Assembly (NCBI RefSeq): GCF_016522505.1
Contig: NZ_JAEHOH010000012.1
Coordinates: 89,970-153,969 of the forward strand
Direction: 5' to 3'
Origin: Leucobacter chromiisoli
GTDB taxonomy: Bacteria > Actinomycetota > Actinomycetes > Actinomycetales > Microbacteriaceae
Length of the DNA stretch: 64,000 nucleotides
Numbering within the stretch: the first letter of the stretch is position 1; every line of letters begins with the position of its first letter. A program made the position numbers and the translations under genes. Shown here piece by piece: positions 41,839 through 51,222 of the stretch. The notes beneath the pieces are model-generated. The model saw nothing but the letters and a program-made list of their open reading frames with translations. It was not told where the DNA came from and searched no databases.

Positions 41839-43431
41839 CTAGAGCGCGTCGACGTCGATCGCGCGCAGCGTCTCGGCGTCGATGGCGGAGCGGAGCCCCT
41901 CGAGCACGTCCTCGGAGACCGGCGCATCGACGGAGACGACGGAGAGCGCGGTGCCGCCCTTCTCGTCGCGGGCGATCTGCAGGCCGGCGATGTTCACCCC
42001 GGCGTCGCCCAGCAGCTTGCCGTAGGTCGCGACGATGCCCGGGCGATCCGTGTAGCTGAACACGACGAGGTGCTCGGGGATCGGCAGCTCGACCTCGTAG
42101 CCGTTCACGGCGACGATCTTCTCGATCTGCTTCGGCCCCGTGAGCGTGCCGGCGACGGAGAGCTGCGTGCCGTCGGCCAGGGAGCCGCGCAGCGTGATGA
42201 CGTTGCGATAGCTCTCCGAGACGGGCTCGACGCCGAAGCGCACCTCGACGTTGCGCTGCTCCGCGAGGAGCGGGGCGTTGACGTAGGAGACGGGCTCGCT
42301 CACGACCTTGGAGAAGACGCCCTTGAGCGCGGCGAGGCGCAGCGCCTCCACCTTGTGCTCGGACAGCTCGCCGCGCACCTCGATGTCGAGGGAGGCGATC
42401 GCGCCGTCCGCGAGGCCGGCGAACACCTGGCCCAGCTTCTCGGTGAGGGGCAGGCCGGGGCGCACGTACTCGTCGATCGCGCCGCCGGCGACGTTCACCG
42501 CGTCGGGCACCAGGTCGCCCGCGAGTGCGAGACGCACCGACTTCGCGACCGAGACGCCGGCCTTCTCCTGGGCCTCCGCCGTCGAGGCACCCAGGTGGGG
42601 GGTGACGTTCACGTTGGGCAGGCCCGTGAGCGAGGCGTCGGCGGGCGGCTCCTGCATGAAGACGTCGAGCGCGGCGCCGGCGATCTCGCCCTCGGAGAGG
42701 GCGGCGGCGAGCGCGGCCTCGTCGATCAGGCCGCCGCGGGCGACGTTGACGACGTAGGCGGTGCGCTTCATCGCCCTGAGCTGCTCGGCGCCGATCATGC
42801 CGAGGGTCTCGGGGGTGCGGGGCATGTGGATCGTGAGGAAGTCGGCTCGCTCCACCAGCTCGTCGAGCTGCACCAGCTGCACGCCCAGCTGCTGCGCGCG
42901 AGCGGCGGTGACGTAGGGGTCGTAGGCGATCAGGTCGACGCCGAAGCCGCGCAGGCGCTCGGCGACGAGTGCGCCGATGCGGCCGAGGCCGACGATCCCG
43001 ATCGTCTTCTCGTAGAGCTCGGTGCCGGTGTAGGCGGAGCGCTTCCACTCCCCCGCGGACAGCGAGCCGTGGGCGCGCGGCAGGTGCCTCGCGAGCCCGA
43101 GGATGTGCGCCACGGTCAGCTCGGCGGCGCTGATGATGTTCGACGTGGGGGCGTTGACCACCATGACGCCGGCCTGCGTCGCGGCCTTGATGTCGACGTT
43201 GTCGAGGCCGACGCCCGCGCGGGCGATGACCTTGAGCCTCGTCCCCCAGCCGATGGCCTCGGCGTCGAGCTGGGTGGCGGATCGCACGAGCACGGCGTCG
43301 GCCGTGCCGAGCGCGGTGCGGAGCGCGTCGCGGTCGGTGCCGTCGACGTTCACCACCTCGAAGTCGGGGCCGAGCGCGGCGATGGTTGCGGGTGAGAGTT
43401 GTTCGGCGATCAGCACGACCGGCGCAGGCAT
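41839..43431 (-). CDS. serA: D-3-phosphoglycerate dehydrogenase
   Basis: First step of serine synthesis: oxidises 3-phosphoglycerate with NAD. 530 aa, the long actinobacterial form with three parts: catalytic/NAD domain (RAGVGLDNVDIKAATQAGVMVVNAPTSN, IGIVGLGRIGALVAERL, NVARGGLIDEAAL, PHLGASTAEAQE), an intervening allosteric-substrate-binding domain (about 310-450) and a C-terminal ACT domain (VVFSYTDRPGIVATYGKLLGDAGVNIAGLQIARD) for serine feedback. ATG 43431 follows AAGGAA; the upstream extension to 43572 lacks homology. Near ilvDBNC as in many relatives, but the exporter/helicase block is inserted between. Confidence 0.97.
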   Translation of the reverse strand: MPAPVVLIAEQLSPATIAALGPDFEVVNVDGTDRDALRTALGTADAVLVRSATQLDAEAIGWGTRLKVIARAGVGLDNVDIKAATQAGVMVVNAPTSNIISAAELTVAHILGLARHLPRAHGSLSAGEWKRSAYTGTELYEKTIGIVGLGRIGALVAERLRGFGVDLIAYDPYVTAARAQQLGVQLVQLDELVERADFLTIHMPRTPETLGMIGAEQLRAMKRTAYVVNVARGGLIDEAALAAALSEGEIAGAALDVFMQEPPADASLTGLPNVNVTPHLGASTAEAQEKAGVSVAKSVRLALAGDLVPDAVNVAGGAIDEYVRPGLPLTEKLGQVFAGLADGAIASLDIEVRGELSEHKVEALRLAALKGVFSKVVSEPVSYVNAPLLAEQRNVEVRFGVEPVSESYRNVITLRGSLADGTQLSVAGTLTGPKQIEKIVAVNGYEVELPIPEHLVVFSYTDRPGIVATYGKLLGDAGVNIAGLQIARDEKGGTALSVVSVDAPVSEDVLEGLRSAIDAETLRAIDVDAL

Positions 43432-43468
43432 CAGTAGCGGTTCCTTCGGGGGTGAGCGACAGAAACAT

Positions 43469-43503
43469 CCGGCCCCGGAAAAGGAGGGCCGGGTTTCAGT
43501 GTA
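43469..43503 (-). promoter_or_regulatory. serA promoter -10 and leader hairpin
   Basis: TACACT (43498-43503, minus) is a good -10. Directly after it the leader can fold CCGGCCC (43486-43492 region) with GGGGCCGG (43469-43476) around a T-rich loop. The leader is about 60 nt long. Whether the hairpin has a regulatory role is unknown. Confidence 0.45.
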
Positions 43504-43611
43504 CTCTCGCTCGATCGGCCTCGCGCACACCGAGGGGTCGCGGACCGCCCGCGACGAAGCCTCCGCCCGCACGGCCGCCGCCCGCGGATGAGGCGGCTCG
43601 GGCCTCCTCCG

Positions 43612-43947
43612 TCAGACGAAGAGGCTGAGCGGCGAGATGACCCGCGACACCAGGTCGGTGAGGGTGAGCTGCAGCGCGCCGACGACGCACAGCCCGGTGG
43701 CGAGGATCAGCACCCGGGTCCAGGCGTCGCTCCTCCGCGCCACGAGCAGGGCGCCGCCGAGCACGAGGGGCGGGAGGGCGAGCCCGAAGACGAGCAGCGC
43801 CCAGCCCAGGCCGCTGATCCCGAGCCCGATGTTCTCGGCCGACTGCAGCATCCCCGTCATGTTGCCGACGGCGGCGACGACCGCGTAGGCGTAGAGCGCG
43901 ACGACGAGGGCGCCGGCCGCCCACGCCAGGAGTCTTCCGAGTCTCAC
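43612..43947 (-). CDS. Small membrane protein, unknown (b)
   Basis: 111 aa, three to four hydrophobic helices (about 5-28, 38-65, 72-95), no recognised domain. GTG 43947 overlaps the stop of the upstream gene (GTGA), so the two are translated as a pair. Ends LVSRVISPLSLFV. It has the look of a subunit of a small membrane complex; no function can be assigned. Confidence 0.75.
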   Translation of the reverse strand: MRLGRLLAWAAGALVVALYAYAVVAAVGNMTGMLQSAENIGLGISGLGWALLVFGLALPPLVLGGALLVARRSDAWTRVLILATGLCVVGALQLTLTDLVSRVISPLSLFV

Positions 43948-44453
43948 GCGGCGGCCCCCTGGACGAGCATCGGAAGCGGCACGAGCACGACGGCGCCGAC
44001 GACGAGCAGGATCGCGAGGCGCCGGGTGCGCCCGCCGCCGCTCAGCTTCAGCGAGCTGAAGAACCAGAGCGCCGGGGCGAGCGTCGCCGCCCAGTAGACG
44101 ATCTGCTGCAGCACGCCGCCGACGGCTCCGCTGCCCGCGGCGATGAGCGCGTTCTGCGCCGAGTAGACCTGCGCGACGATGAACCAGCCCCAGGTGTAGA
44201 GCAGGTAGAGGCCCCCGAACACGCCGAGCAGCACGAGCGCGCCGTTGCTCAGCTGCGTCGGGCCGTCGGACGGCACGTCGACGGGGCCGGTCTCGGTGAG
44301 CTCGCTGGGGCCGCTCTCGCGCTCGGCCTCGCGGGCGTCGGCCTCGGAGGGCACGACGGGCGGCGACGTCTCCTCGGGGCTCTCGTCGCCCTCGACGGTC
44401 CACCCGCTGGCGAGCGCGCTCTCCCGAGCCTCGCGGGCCGTCCTCTTTCCCAT
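43944..44453 (-). CDS. Membrane protein with acidic cytoplasmic head, unknown (a)
   Basis: 169 aa. The first about 75 residues are hydrophilic and acidic (MGKRTAREARESALASGWTVEG then E/S/P-rich), followed by three membrane helices (about 80-105, 115-135, 148-166). I do not recognise the family. ATG 44453 is chosen over the longer frame because GGAGGGC precedes it and a TAGGGT hexamer lies 7 nt upstream. Coupled to the 111-aa membrane protein downstream. Upstream, transcribed the same way, is the TetR gene, separated by a hairpin. Confidence 0.75.
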   Translation of the reverse strand: MGKRTAREARESALASGWTVEGDESPEETSPPVVPSEADAREAERESGPSELTETGPVDVPSDGPTQLSNGALVLLGVFGGLYLLYTWGWFIVAQVYSAQNALIAAGSGAVGGVLQQIVYWAATLAPALWFFSSLKLSGGGRTRRLAILLVVGAVVLVPLPMLVQGAAA

Positions 44454-44460
44454 GCCCTCC

Positions 44461-44466
44461 ACCCTA
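44461..44466 (-). promoter_or_regulatory. -10 hexamer of the membrane protein pair (leaderless)
   Basis: TAGGGT on the minus strand, 7 nt from ATG 44453. Confidence 0.45.
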
Positions 44467-44520
44467 GCGATCGCTCCCTCACAAAACACCGGACGCGCGC
44501 GGGCGCCCGGAGGTCGACCG

Positions 44521-44572
44521 GAGCCGACGAGGTGACCACGAGCCGACGAGGGGCACCGGTTCGCTCGTCGGC
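44521..44572 (-). terminator. Repeat/hairpin after the TetR gene
   Basis: GAGCCGACGAGG occurs twice (44521-44532 and 44540-44551) and its core GCCGACGAG (44542-44550) pairs with CTCGTCGGC (44564-44572). The hairpin ends directly at the TetR stop codon and probably terminates that transcript. Confidence 0.5.
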
Positions 44573-45580
44573 CTACCCGCGAGCTCGTCTCGCGTCCGCC
44601 TTCGCGAACTCCTTGGCCCGGTCCCGCGCCTTCGCGAGCGCAGCCTCCTCGCGCTCCAGCTCGCGCACCCGTCGCTGCGTGCGCTTGCGCAGCTCGACAT
44701 GCTCGCGCAGCTCGGTCTCTGCCGCCTCGTAGGCCTCCCGGGGCGTCGGCTCCCGCCCCCTGCTCTCGGCCTCCGCGGGCGTCTCGGGCATCTCGCTCAG
44801 GATCGCCGAGAGCCCGGCCACCAGCACCTGCGTGGAGAAGTCGAGCATCTCATCGGCATCACTCCTGCGATCCCGCGCCGTCTCACCGGCGGGCGGGTCG
44901 CCGAAGTAGACACCGGTGCGCACCAGCGCCGCCACCTGCGGGAACTGCGCGGGCGTCACCGCCTCCTCGATGAGCGCGCGCGTCTCGGCCGGGGTGATCG
45001 CACCGGCGAGCACCTCGCGCTCCACATCGGCCTGGCCCCGGGCGAAGGCCGCGAGCAGCGACAGCACCCCGAGCTTCGCGTCGGGCGGGAGCGGGAGGTC
45101 GCGCATGACGCGCAGGCCCCGATCCGCGACCCGGATCTGGCCGGGCATCAGGTGGATGTCGGGCGCGAGCGAGATGTCGAGCGCCCAGGGGTGTCGCCGG
45201 TAACCCTCCACCAGCCCGCGCACGAACGAGCCGAGCTCCTCGCGCCAGTCCCCCGAAGCGGCCGGGGCGAAGTTCCCACCCCCCGACGCAGCACCCTCCG
45301 CCGCAGCACCGCCGACCTCCGCGCCGCCCAGCGCCGCGTCGAGCATGAGGTGGTGCAGCTCCTCCTTCGTGGCGACGTAGCGGTAGAGCGCCATGGTGCT
45401 GAACTCGAAGGTCTTCGCCACCCGCTGCATCGTCACGGCGGCCAGGCCTTCGGCATCGGCGATGGCGATGGCGGCCTCGACGATGCGCTCGAGCGTCAGC
45501 TCCCGCTTCGGCCCGCGCTGCGGGGCCGCCGCGAGCCCCCAGGCCAGCGCGAGCGTACGCGGCACTCCGGTCTCCGACAT
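44573..45580 (-). CDS. TetR-family regulator with C-terminal coiled coil
   Basis: 335 aa. HTH near residues 28-75 (ELTLERIVEAAIAIADAEGLAAVTMQRVAKTFEFSTMALYRYVATKEELHHLM), a TetR C-terminal domain of the TetR_C/ActR type (WREELGSFVRGLVEGYRRHPWALDI), then an unusual charged helical tail (about 275-335, AAETELREHVELRKRTQRRVRELEREEAALAKARDRAKEFAKADARRARG), predicted coiled coil, which most relatives lack. AAGGAGGACC precedes ATG 45580. Divergent from the DrrAB-type exporter genes, which it probably represses; the gap holds a pair of direct repeats. Confidence 0.9.
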   Translation of the reverse strand: MSETGVPRTLALAWGLAAAPQRGPKRELTLERIVEAAIAIADAEGLAAVTMQRVAKTFEFSTMALYRYVATKEELHHLMLDAALGGAEVGGAAAEGAASGGGNFAPAASGDWREELGSFVRGLVEGYRRHPWALDISLAPDIHLMPGQIRVADRGLRVMRDLPLPPDAKLGVLSLLAAFARGQADVEREVLAGAITPAETRALIEEAVTPAQFPQVAALVRTGVYFGDPPAGETARDRRSDADEMLDFSTQVLVAGLSAILSEMPETPAEAESRGREPTPREAYEAAETELREHVELRKRTQRRVRELEREEAALAKARDRAKEFAKADARRARG

Positions 45581-45623
45581 GGTCCTCCTTGCGTCGCACC
45601 CAGCATAACCGCGTGGCGAATCA

Positions 45624-45655
45624 ACTGTTTATGATGCATACTGTTTATGACACAT
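45624..45655 (+). promoter_or_regulatory. Tandem 16-bp direct repeats, candidate TetR operator
   Basis: Two adjacent units (45624-45639 and 45640-45655), both starting ACTGTTTATGA and ending CAT, 14 of 16 bases identical. The first contains a TATGAT hexamer (45630-45635). They lie between the divergent TetR and ABC genes, directly before the ABC ribosome site. The sequence is far more AT-rich than its surroundings. Confidence 0.55.
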
Positions 45656-45671
45656 ACAGAAGGAGGAGCTC

Positions 45672-46574
45672 ATGACCGCCGTCATCGAACTCGACGGACT
45701 CGGCAAGCGGCTGGGCGGACAGACCGTGCTCGACTCGCTCGCACTCGACATCACCGGAGGCATCTTCGCCCTGCTCGGCCCGAACGGCGCCGGCAAGACG
45801 ACGCTCGTCTCGATCCTCAGCACCCTGATGCGCCCCGACTCGGGGAGCGCGAGGATCCTCGGTCACGACGTCGAGCGCGATGCCGCCCGCGTGCGCCGGC
45901 ATATCGGCACGACGGGCCAGTACGCGGCCATCGACGAGGCGCTCACCGGGCGCGAGAACCTCGTGATGATCGCGCGGCTGCTCGGTCTCGGTACCCTCGA
46001 CGCGCGCCGGAGGGCCGACGAACTGCTGGCCTCGTTCGATCTCGCCGAGACGGCGAACCGCCCGGTCGCGGAATACTCGGGCGGCATGCGGAGGCGCGTG
46101 GATCTCGCGGCCTCGCTCGTGCTGACTCCGGCGGTGCTGTTCCTCGACGAGCCGACGACGGGCCTCGACCCCGCGAGCCGCGCTCGGCTGTGGGACGCCA
46201 TCGCCGCGCGCGCCGCGGAGGGCTGCTGCGTCTTCATGACCACGCAGATGCTCGACGAGGCCGAGGCGCTCGCCGACCGCGTCGCGATCCTGCAGGGCGG
46301 GCGCATCGTCGCCGACGGCACAGTGGACCGCCTCATCTCGCTCGTCGGCACCGAGACCGCCGTGCTCGTCGACGAGGCCGGCGAGGTGCGGCGCACGCTC
46401 GGCGCGACCGGCGACGCAGGCGCCCTCGCCCGGCAGCTCGCCGGGCTCGCCGAGGAGGATCACCGGCTGCACCTCGAGCTGCGCCGCCCCACGCTCGACG
46501 ACGCCTTCCTGGCGCTCACCGGGCAGCCCGGCCGCACGGCTGCGCGCCGGGACTCGCGGGAGGTGGCGGCATGA
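45672..46574 (+). CDS. ABC transporter ATP-binding protein, DrrA-like (second copy)
   Basis: 300 aa. Walker A GPNGAGKT (36-43), TGQYAAIDEALTGREN, signature YSGGM (135-139), Walker B VLFLDE (155-160), GLDP. The C-terminal extension ending RRPTLDDAFLALTGQPGRTA is the DrrA tail. AGGAGGAGCTC before ATG 45672 is a strong ribosome site. Its stop overlaps the permease start (ATGA). Clearly a paralogue of the ATPase at 1566-2330, but with a different regulator. Substrate unknown; drug or lipid export is typical. Confidence 0.94.
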   Translation: MTAVIELDGLGKRLGGQTVLDSLALDITGGIFALLGPNGAGKTTLVSILSTLMRPDSGSARILGHDVERDAARVRRHIGTTGQYAAIDEALTGRENLVMIARLLGLGTLDARRRADELLASFDLAETANRPVAEYSGGMRRRVDLAASLVLTPAVLFLDEPTTGLDPASRARLWDAIAARAAEGCCVFMTTQMLDEAEALADRVAILQGGRIVADGTVDRLISLVGTETAVLVDEAGEVRRTLGATGDAGALARQLAGLAEEDHRLHLELRRPTLDDAFLALTGQPGRTAARRDSREVAA

Positions 46575-47347
46575 GCGCCATGACCGCCGCGCATCCCGGG
46601 ACCGGTCCGGTCGCCGCGAGCCGCATCTTCGTCGGCCGCAGCCTGCGCCACAGCCTGCGCGACGGCGAGGGGTTGCTGCTCGCCGTCCTGCTGCCGGTCA
46701 TGCTCATGCTGCTGTTCACCGTGGTCTTCGGCGGCGCCTTCGACTCGAGCGGCGGCTACGTCGACTACGTCACGCCCGGCATCGTCGTGCTGTGCTCGGG
46801 CTTCGGCGCCTCGTCGGTGGCCGTATCGGTGAACCGAGACGTCACCGGCGGCGCGATGCGACGCTTCCGCAGCCTGCCGATCCCCGCCGCGACCTGCCTC
46901 GTGGGACACGTCGTCGCGAGCGTGCTGCGCAATCTGCTCGCCACCGCGATCGTACTGGGGGCCGGGCTGCTGCTCGGGTTCCGCCCCGCGGCGGGCCCGC
47001 TCCAGTGGCTCGGGGCGGTCACGATCCTGCTGTGCTGGATCGTCGCCGTGACCGTCGTGTTCGCCGCGATCGGCTTGCTCGCCTCGACCCCGGAGGCCGC
47101 GAACGGCTACGGCTTCGCGATCCTCTTCCTGCCGTACCTGTCGAGCGCGTTCGTGCCGACCGAGACGATGCCCGACTGGCTGCGCCCGCTCGCCGAGGTG
47201 CAGCCCGTGACGCCGATCACCGACGCGGTGCGCGCCTGGCTCACGGGGGCGGACGCGGGCTCGCAGCCGCTCATCGCCGTGCTCTGGTGCGTCGGGATCG
47301 TGGCGGTCGGCGCCGCCGTGATCGCGTGGCGCTTCCCGCGACGCTGA
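46571..47347 (+). CDS. ABC-2 type transporter permease, DrrB-like (second copy)
   Basis: 258 aa, about six membrane helices. FVGRSLRHSLRDGEGLLLAVLLPVMLMLLFTVVFGGAF, RDVTGGAMRRFRSLPIPAATCLVGHV and LPYLSSAFVPTETMPDWLRPLAEVQPVTPITDAVRAWL are the DrrB landmarks and closely parallel the permease at 2379-3152. Translationally coupled to the ATPase by the ATGA overlap. ATG 46580 (nine bases inside) is an alternative start. hrpB follows 40 nt downstream with its own -10. Confidence 0.93.
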   Translation: MSAMTAAHPGTGPVAASRIFVGRSLRHSLRDGEGLLLAVLLPVMLMLLFTVVFGGAFDSSGGYVDYVTPGIVVLCSGFGASSVAVSVNRDVTGGAMRRFRSLPIPAATCLVGHVVASVLRNLLATAIVLGAGLLLGFRPAAGPLQWLGAVTILLCWIVAVTVVFAAIGLLASTPEAANGYGFAILFLPYLSSAFVPTETMPDWLRPLAEVQPVTPITDAVRAWLTGADAGSQPLIAVLWCVGIVAVGAAVIAWRFPRR

Positions 47348-47375
47348 GATGGGGTGCGCCGCGATCCCGGGCTCC

Positions 47376-47381
47376 TAGGAT
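47376..47381 (+). promoter_or_regulatory. -10 hexamer of hrpB (leaderless)
   Basis: TAGGAT ends 6 nt before GTG 47388. Confidence 0.55.
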
Positions 47382-47387
47382 GAACGG

Positions 47388-50012
47388 GTGACCCGGCACC
47401 GCTTCGACCTCGACGCCATCGGCGCCGGCCTGCCCGTCGCCGGCGCCCGTGCCGAGCTCGAGCGCGCGGCCGTCGCCGGGGCGATGGTCGTGACGGCCCC
47501 GCCGGGCACGGGCAAGAGCACGTACGTGCCGCCGCTGGTCGCCGACCTCGTCGCCGAGCGCGGGCCGGCGGGCGCTCGGGTGCTGCTCACGCAGCCGCGC
47601 CGAGTCGCCGTGCGGGCCGCGGCCTCGCGCATCGCCGAGCTCGATGGCAGCTCCCTCGGCGGCCCCGTCGGGTTCACGGTGCGCGGCGAGCGGCGCACGA
47701 CCGCGGAGACCCGCATCGAGGCGCTCACCCCCGGCGTGCTGCTGCGCAGGCTGCTCGCGGACCCGGGGCTCGACGGCGTGGGCGCCGTGATCCTGGACGA
47801 GGTGCACGAACGCTCGGTGGAGGGCGATCTGCTGCTCGGGCTGCTCGCCGAGGTGCGCGCGCTCCGGGACGATCTGCTGGTGGTGGCGATGTCGGCCACG
47901 CTCGACGCCGGGCGCACCGCTGGGCTGCTCGGGGCCGCGGGATCCGGCGAGGGCCCGGGCGATGGCCCCGCTGCGGCGCCGGTGGTCGAGATCCCCTCGG
48001 CGCTCCACCCGCTGCGGATCGACTACGCCCCCTTCGCGGGCGCGCGCCTGGATCGCCGCGGGGTGACCCGGGAGTACCTCGCCCACCTGGCGGATGTCAC
48101 CGCGACCGCGCAGGCGGAGGCGGCGTGCGACGCCCTCGTGTTCGTGCCCGGTGCGCGGGAGGTCGACGAGCTGAGCCGGCTGCTGCGGGCCGCCTCCTCC
48201 GCCGAGGTGCTCCCCCTGCACAGCAGGATCGCGGCGCGCGACCAGGATCGGGCGGTGCGCGGGCGCTCCCCGGCGGACCCGCCGCGCATCGTCGTGAGCA
48301 CGGCGCTCGCCGAGAGCTCGCTCACCGTGCCGGGCGTGCGTCTCGTGGTCGACTCCGGCCTGGCCCGCGAGGTGCGGCGGGACCGCGCGCGGAGCATGAC
48401 CGGGCTCGTCACGGCGAGCGCGTCGCGGGCGAGCGCCGAGCAGCGCGCGGGTCGCGCCGCGCGCCAGGGGCCCGGGCGGGCCGTGCGCGTCTACTCCGAG
48501 GCCGATCTCGCGCGGATGCCCGCGGAGTCGCCTCCCGAGATCGCCTCGGCGGATCTCACCGACGCGGCGCTCCTGCTCGCCGAGTGGGGCACCCCGCGCG
48601 GCGCGGGCCTCCGCCTCCCCACGGCTCCCCCGGCCGCTGCGATCGCCGAAGCGGAGGAGGTGCTGCGGGGGCTGGGGCTCGTCGACGACATGGGTCGGCC
48701 GACGCCGCTCGGATCCCGCGTCGCGCTGCTGCCCGTCGGAGCCCGCGAGGCGCGGGCGCTCGTCGCCGGGGCGACGGAGCTCGGCGATGCGCGGGCCGCC
48801 GCGGAGATCGTCGCAGCCGTCTCCGACGACCACCGGGATCCGGGTGCCGAGCTGCCCCGGCTGCTCCGAGAGCTCCGATCCGGGCGTGCGCCGGGAGCGG
48901 ATCGCTGGCGGCGCGAGCGCACCCGGCTCGAGCGCATCGCGGTCGCCGGCAGCGCCGAGGAGCCGGCCCGCCGGGCGTCCGGCTCCGACGCGGCGCCGCG
49001 GTCCGGAGGGGCCGACGCCGCGGCTCCCGGCATCGTCGTCGCCCTCGCGCGGCCCGAGTGGATCGCCAGGCGGGTGACCGCCGGGTCGCGCGCCTACCTG
49101 CTCGGGAGCGGCACTCGGGCCGCCCTGCCCGAGGGGAGCGCGCTGCTCGGCGCGGAGTGGATCGCGGTGCGGGAGGTGCAGCGCGCCGAGGGACGGGCGG
49201 CCGACGGCACGGGCGCGGTCATCCGGCTCGCCGCCCCGATCGCCGAGGACGACGCCCTCCGCATCGGAGGCGCGCTCGCGACCCGCACCCGCTCGGCGCA
49301 CATCGAGGGCGGGCGCGTGCGGGTGCGCGAGGAGCGGCGGCTGGGCGCGATCCCGCTCGCGTCGACGCCCGTGGCCGCCACCCGCGAGGACACCGCTCCG
49401 GCGCTCGCCGCCCACCTGCGCGAGGCCGGCCTCGCCGCGCTCGACTGGTCCGAGCCGGCGGCGGCCCTGCGCTCGCGCCTCGCGCTGCTGCACCGCGAGC
49501 TGGGCGAACCCTGGCCGGACATGGGCGACGCAGCGCTGCTCGACGCGATCGACGAGTGGCTGGGCCCCGACCTCGAGCGGCTGCGGCCCGGCGCCTCGCT
49601 CCGCGGCCTCGACATGGCCTCGGCGCTGCGACGTCGGCTGCCCTGGCCCGAGGCCGCGCGCCTCGACGAGCTGGCCCCCGAGCGCCTCGCCGTGCCCTCG
49701 GGGTCGCACGTCCGAATCGAGTACCCGGATCCCGGTGACGACGACCTCCGGACGCGCCCGGTCGTGGCGGTGAAACTGCAGGAGCTCTTCGGCCTCGCCG
49801 AGACCCCGCGGGTGGCCGGCGGCCGCGTGCCGATCCTGTTCCACCTGCTCTCCCCCGCCCGACGGCCCCTCGCCGTGACCGACGACCTCGCGTCGTTCTG
49901 GAACGGCCCCTACCAGCAGGTGCGGCGCGAGATGCGGGGGCGGTATCCGAAGCACCCCTGGCCCGAGGATCCGTGGACCGCGGAGGCGACGGCTCGCGCC
50001 CGACGCCGATGA
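47388..50012 (+). CDS. hrpB: ATP-dependent helicase HrpB
   Basis: 874-aa DEAH/RHA-family helicase. Motif I APPGTGKS (37-44), TQPRRVAVRAAASRIAEL (motif Ia), DEVH (137-140, motif II), VVAMSATLDAGR (motif III, SAT), VSTALAESSLTVPGVRLVVDSGLAREVRRD and the QRAGRAARQGPGRAVRVYSEAD motif VI region, then the HrpB-specific C-terminal domain ending RREMRGRYPKHPWPEDPWTAEAT. The cellular role of bacterial HrpB is poorly known; an RNA helicase role is assumed. GTG start has no ribosome site but a -10 6 nt upstream. Convergent with ilvC. Confidence 0.95.
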   Translation: MTRHRFDLDAIGAGLPVAGARAELERAAVAGAMVVTAPPGTGKSTYVPPLVADLVAERGPAGARVLLTQPRRVAVRAAASRIAELDGSSLGGPVGFTVRGERRTTAETRIEALTPGVLLRRLLADPGLDGVGAVILDEVHERSVEGDLLLGLLAEVRALRDDLLVVAMSATLDAGRTAGLLGAAGSGEGPGDGPAAAPVVEIPSALHPLRIDYAPFAGARLDRRGVTREYLAHLADVTATAQAEAACDALVFVPGAREVDELSRLLRAASSAEVLPLHSRIAARDQDRAVRGRSPADPPRIVVSTALAESSLTVPGVRLVVDSGLAREVRRDRARSMTGLVTASASRASAEQRAGRAARQGPGRAVRVYSEADLARMPAESPPEIASADLTDAALLLAEWGTPRGAGLRLPTAPPAAAIAEAEEVLRGLGLVDDMGRPTPLGSRVALLPVGAREARALVAGATELGDARAAAEIVAAVSDDHRDPGAELPRLLRELRSGRAPGADRWRRERTRLERIAVAGSAEEPARRASGSDAAPRSGGADAAAPGIVVALARPEWIARRVTAGSRAYLLGSGTRAALPEGSALLGAEWIAVREVQRAEGRAADGTGAVIRLAAPIAEDDALRIGGALATRTRSAHIEGGRVRVREERRLGAIPLASTPVAATREDTAPALAAHLREAGLAALDWSEPAAALRSRLALLHRELGEPWPDMGDAALLDAIDEWLGPDLERLRPGASLRGLDMASALRRRLPWPEAARLDELAPERLAVPSGSHVRIEYPDPGDDDLRTRPVVAVKLQELFGLAETPRVAGGRVPILFHLLSPARRPLAVTDDLASFWNGPYQQVRREMRGRYPKHPWPEDPWTAEATARARRR

Positions 50013-50016
50013 CAGA

Positions 50017-50079
50017 AGAATCTGCCCGGCTCCGTGCCATCCGGGAGGCCCGGAGCGTGCACGGAGTCGGGCAGATTCT
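50017..50079. terminator. Long nested inverted repeat between hrpB and ilvC
   Basis: Outer arms of 21 bp (50017-50037 and 50059-50079, beginning AGAATCTGCCC) match with one mismatch. The 21-nt loop itself holds a 6-bp hairpin (TCCGGG-AGG-CCCGGA, 50040-50054). It starts 5 nt after the hrpB stop and ends 13 nt before the ilvC stop, so it is a strong bidirectional terminator; the arms end in a T-containing AGATTCT/AGAATCT stretch on either strand. Confidence 0.75.
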
Positions 50080-50091
50080 CGATCAGAGGGA

Positions 50092-51222
<1,131 letters not shown>

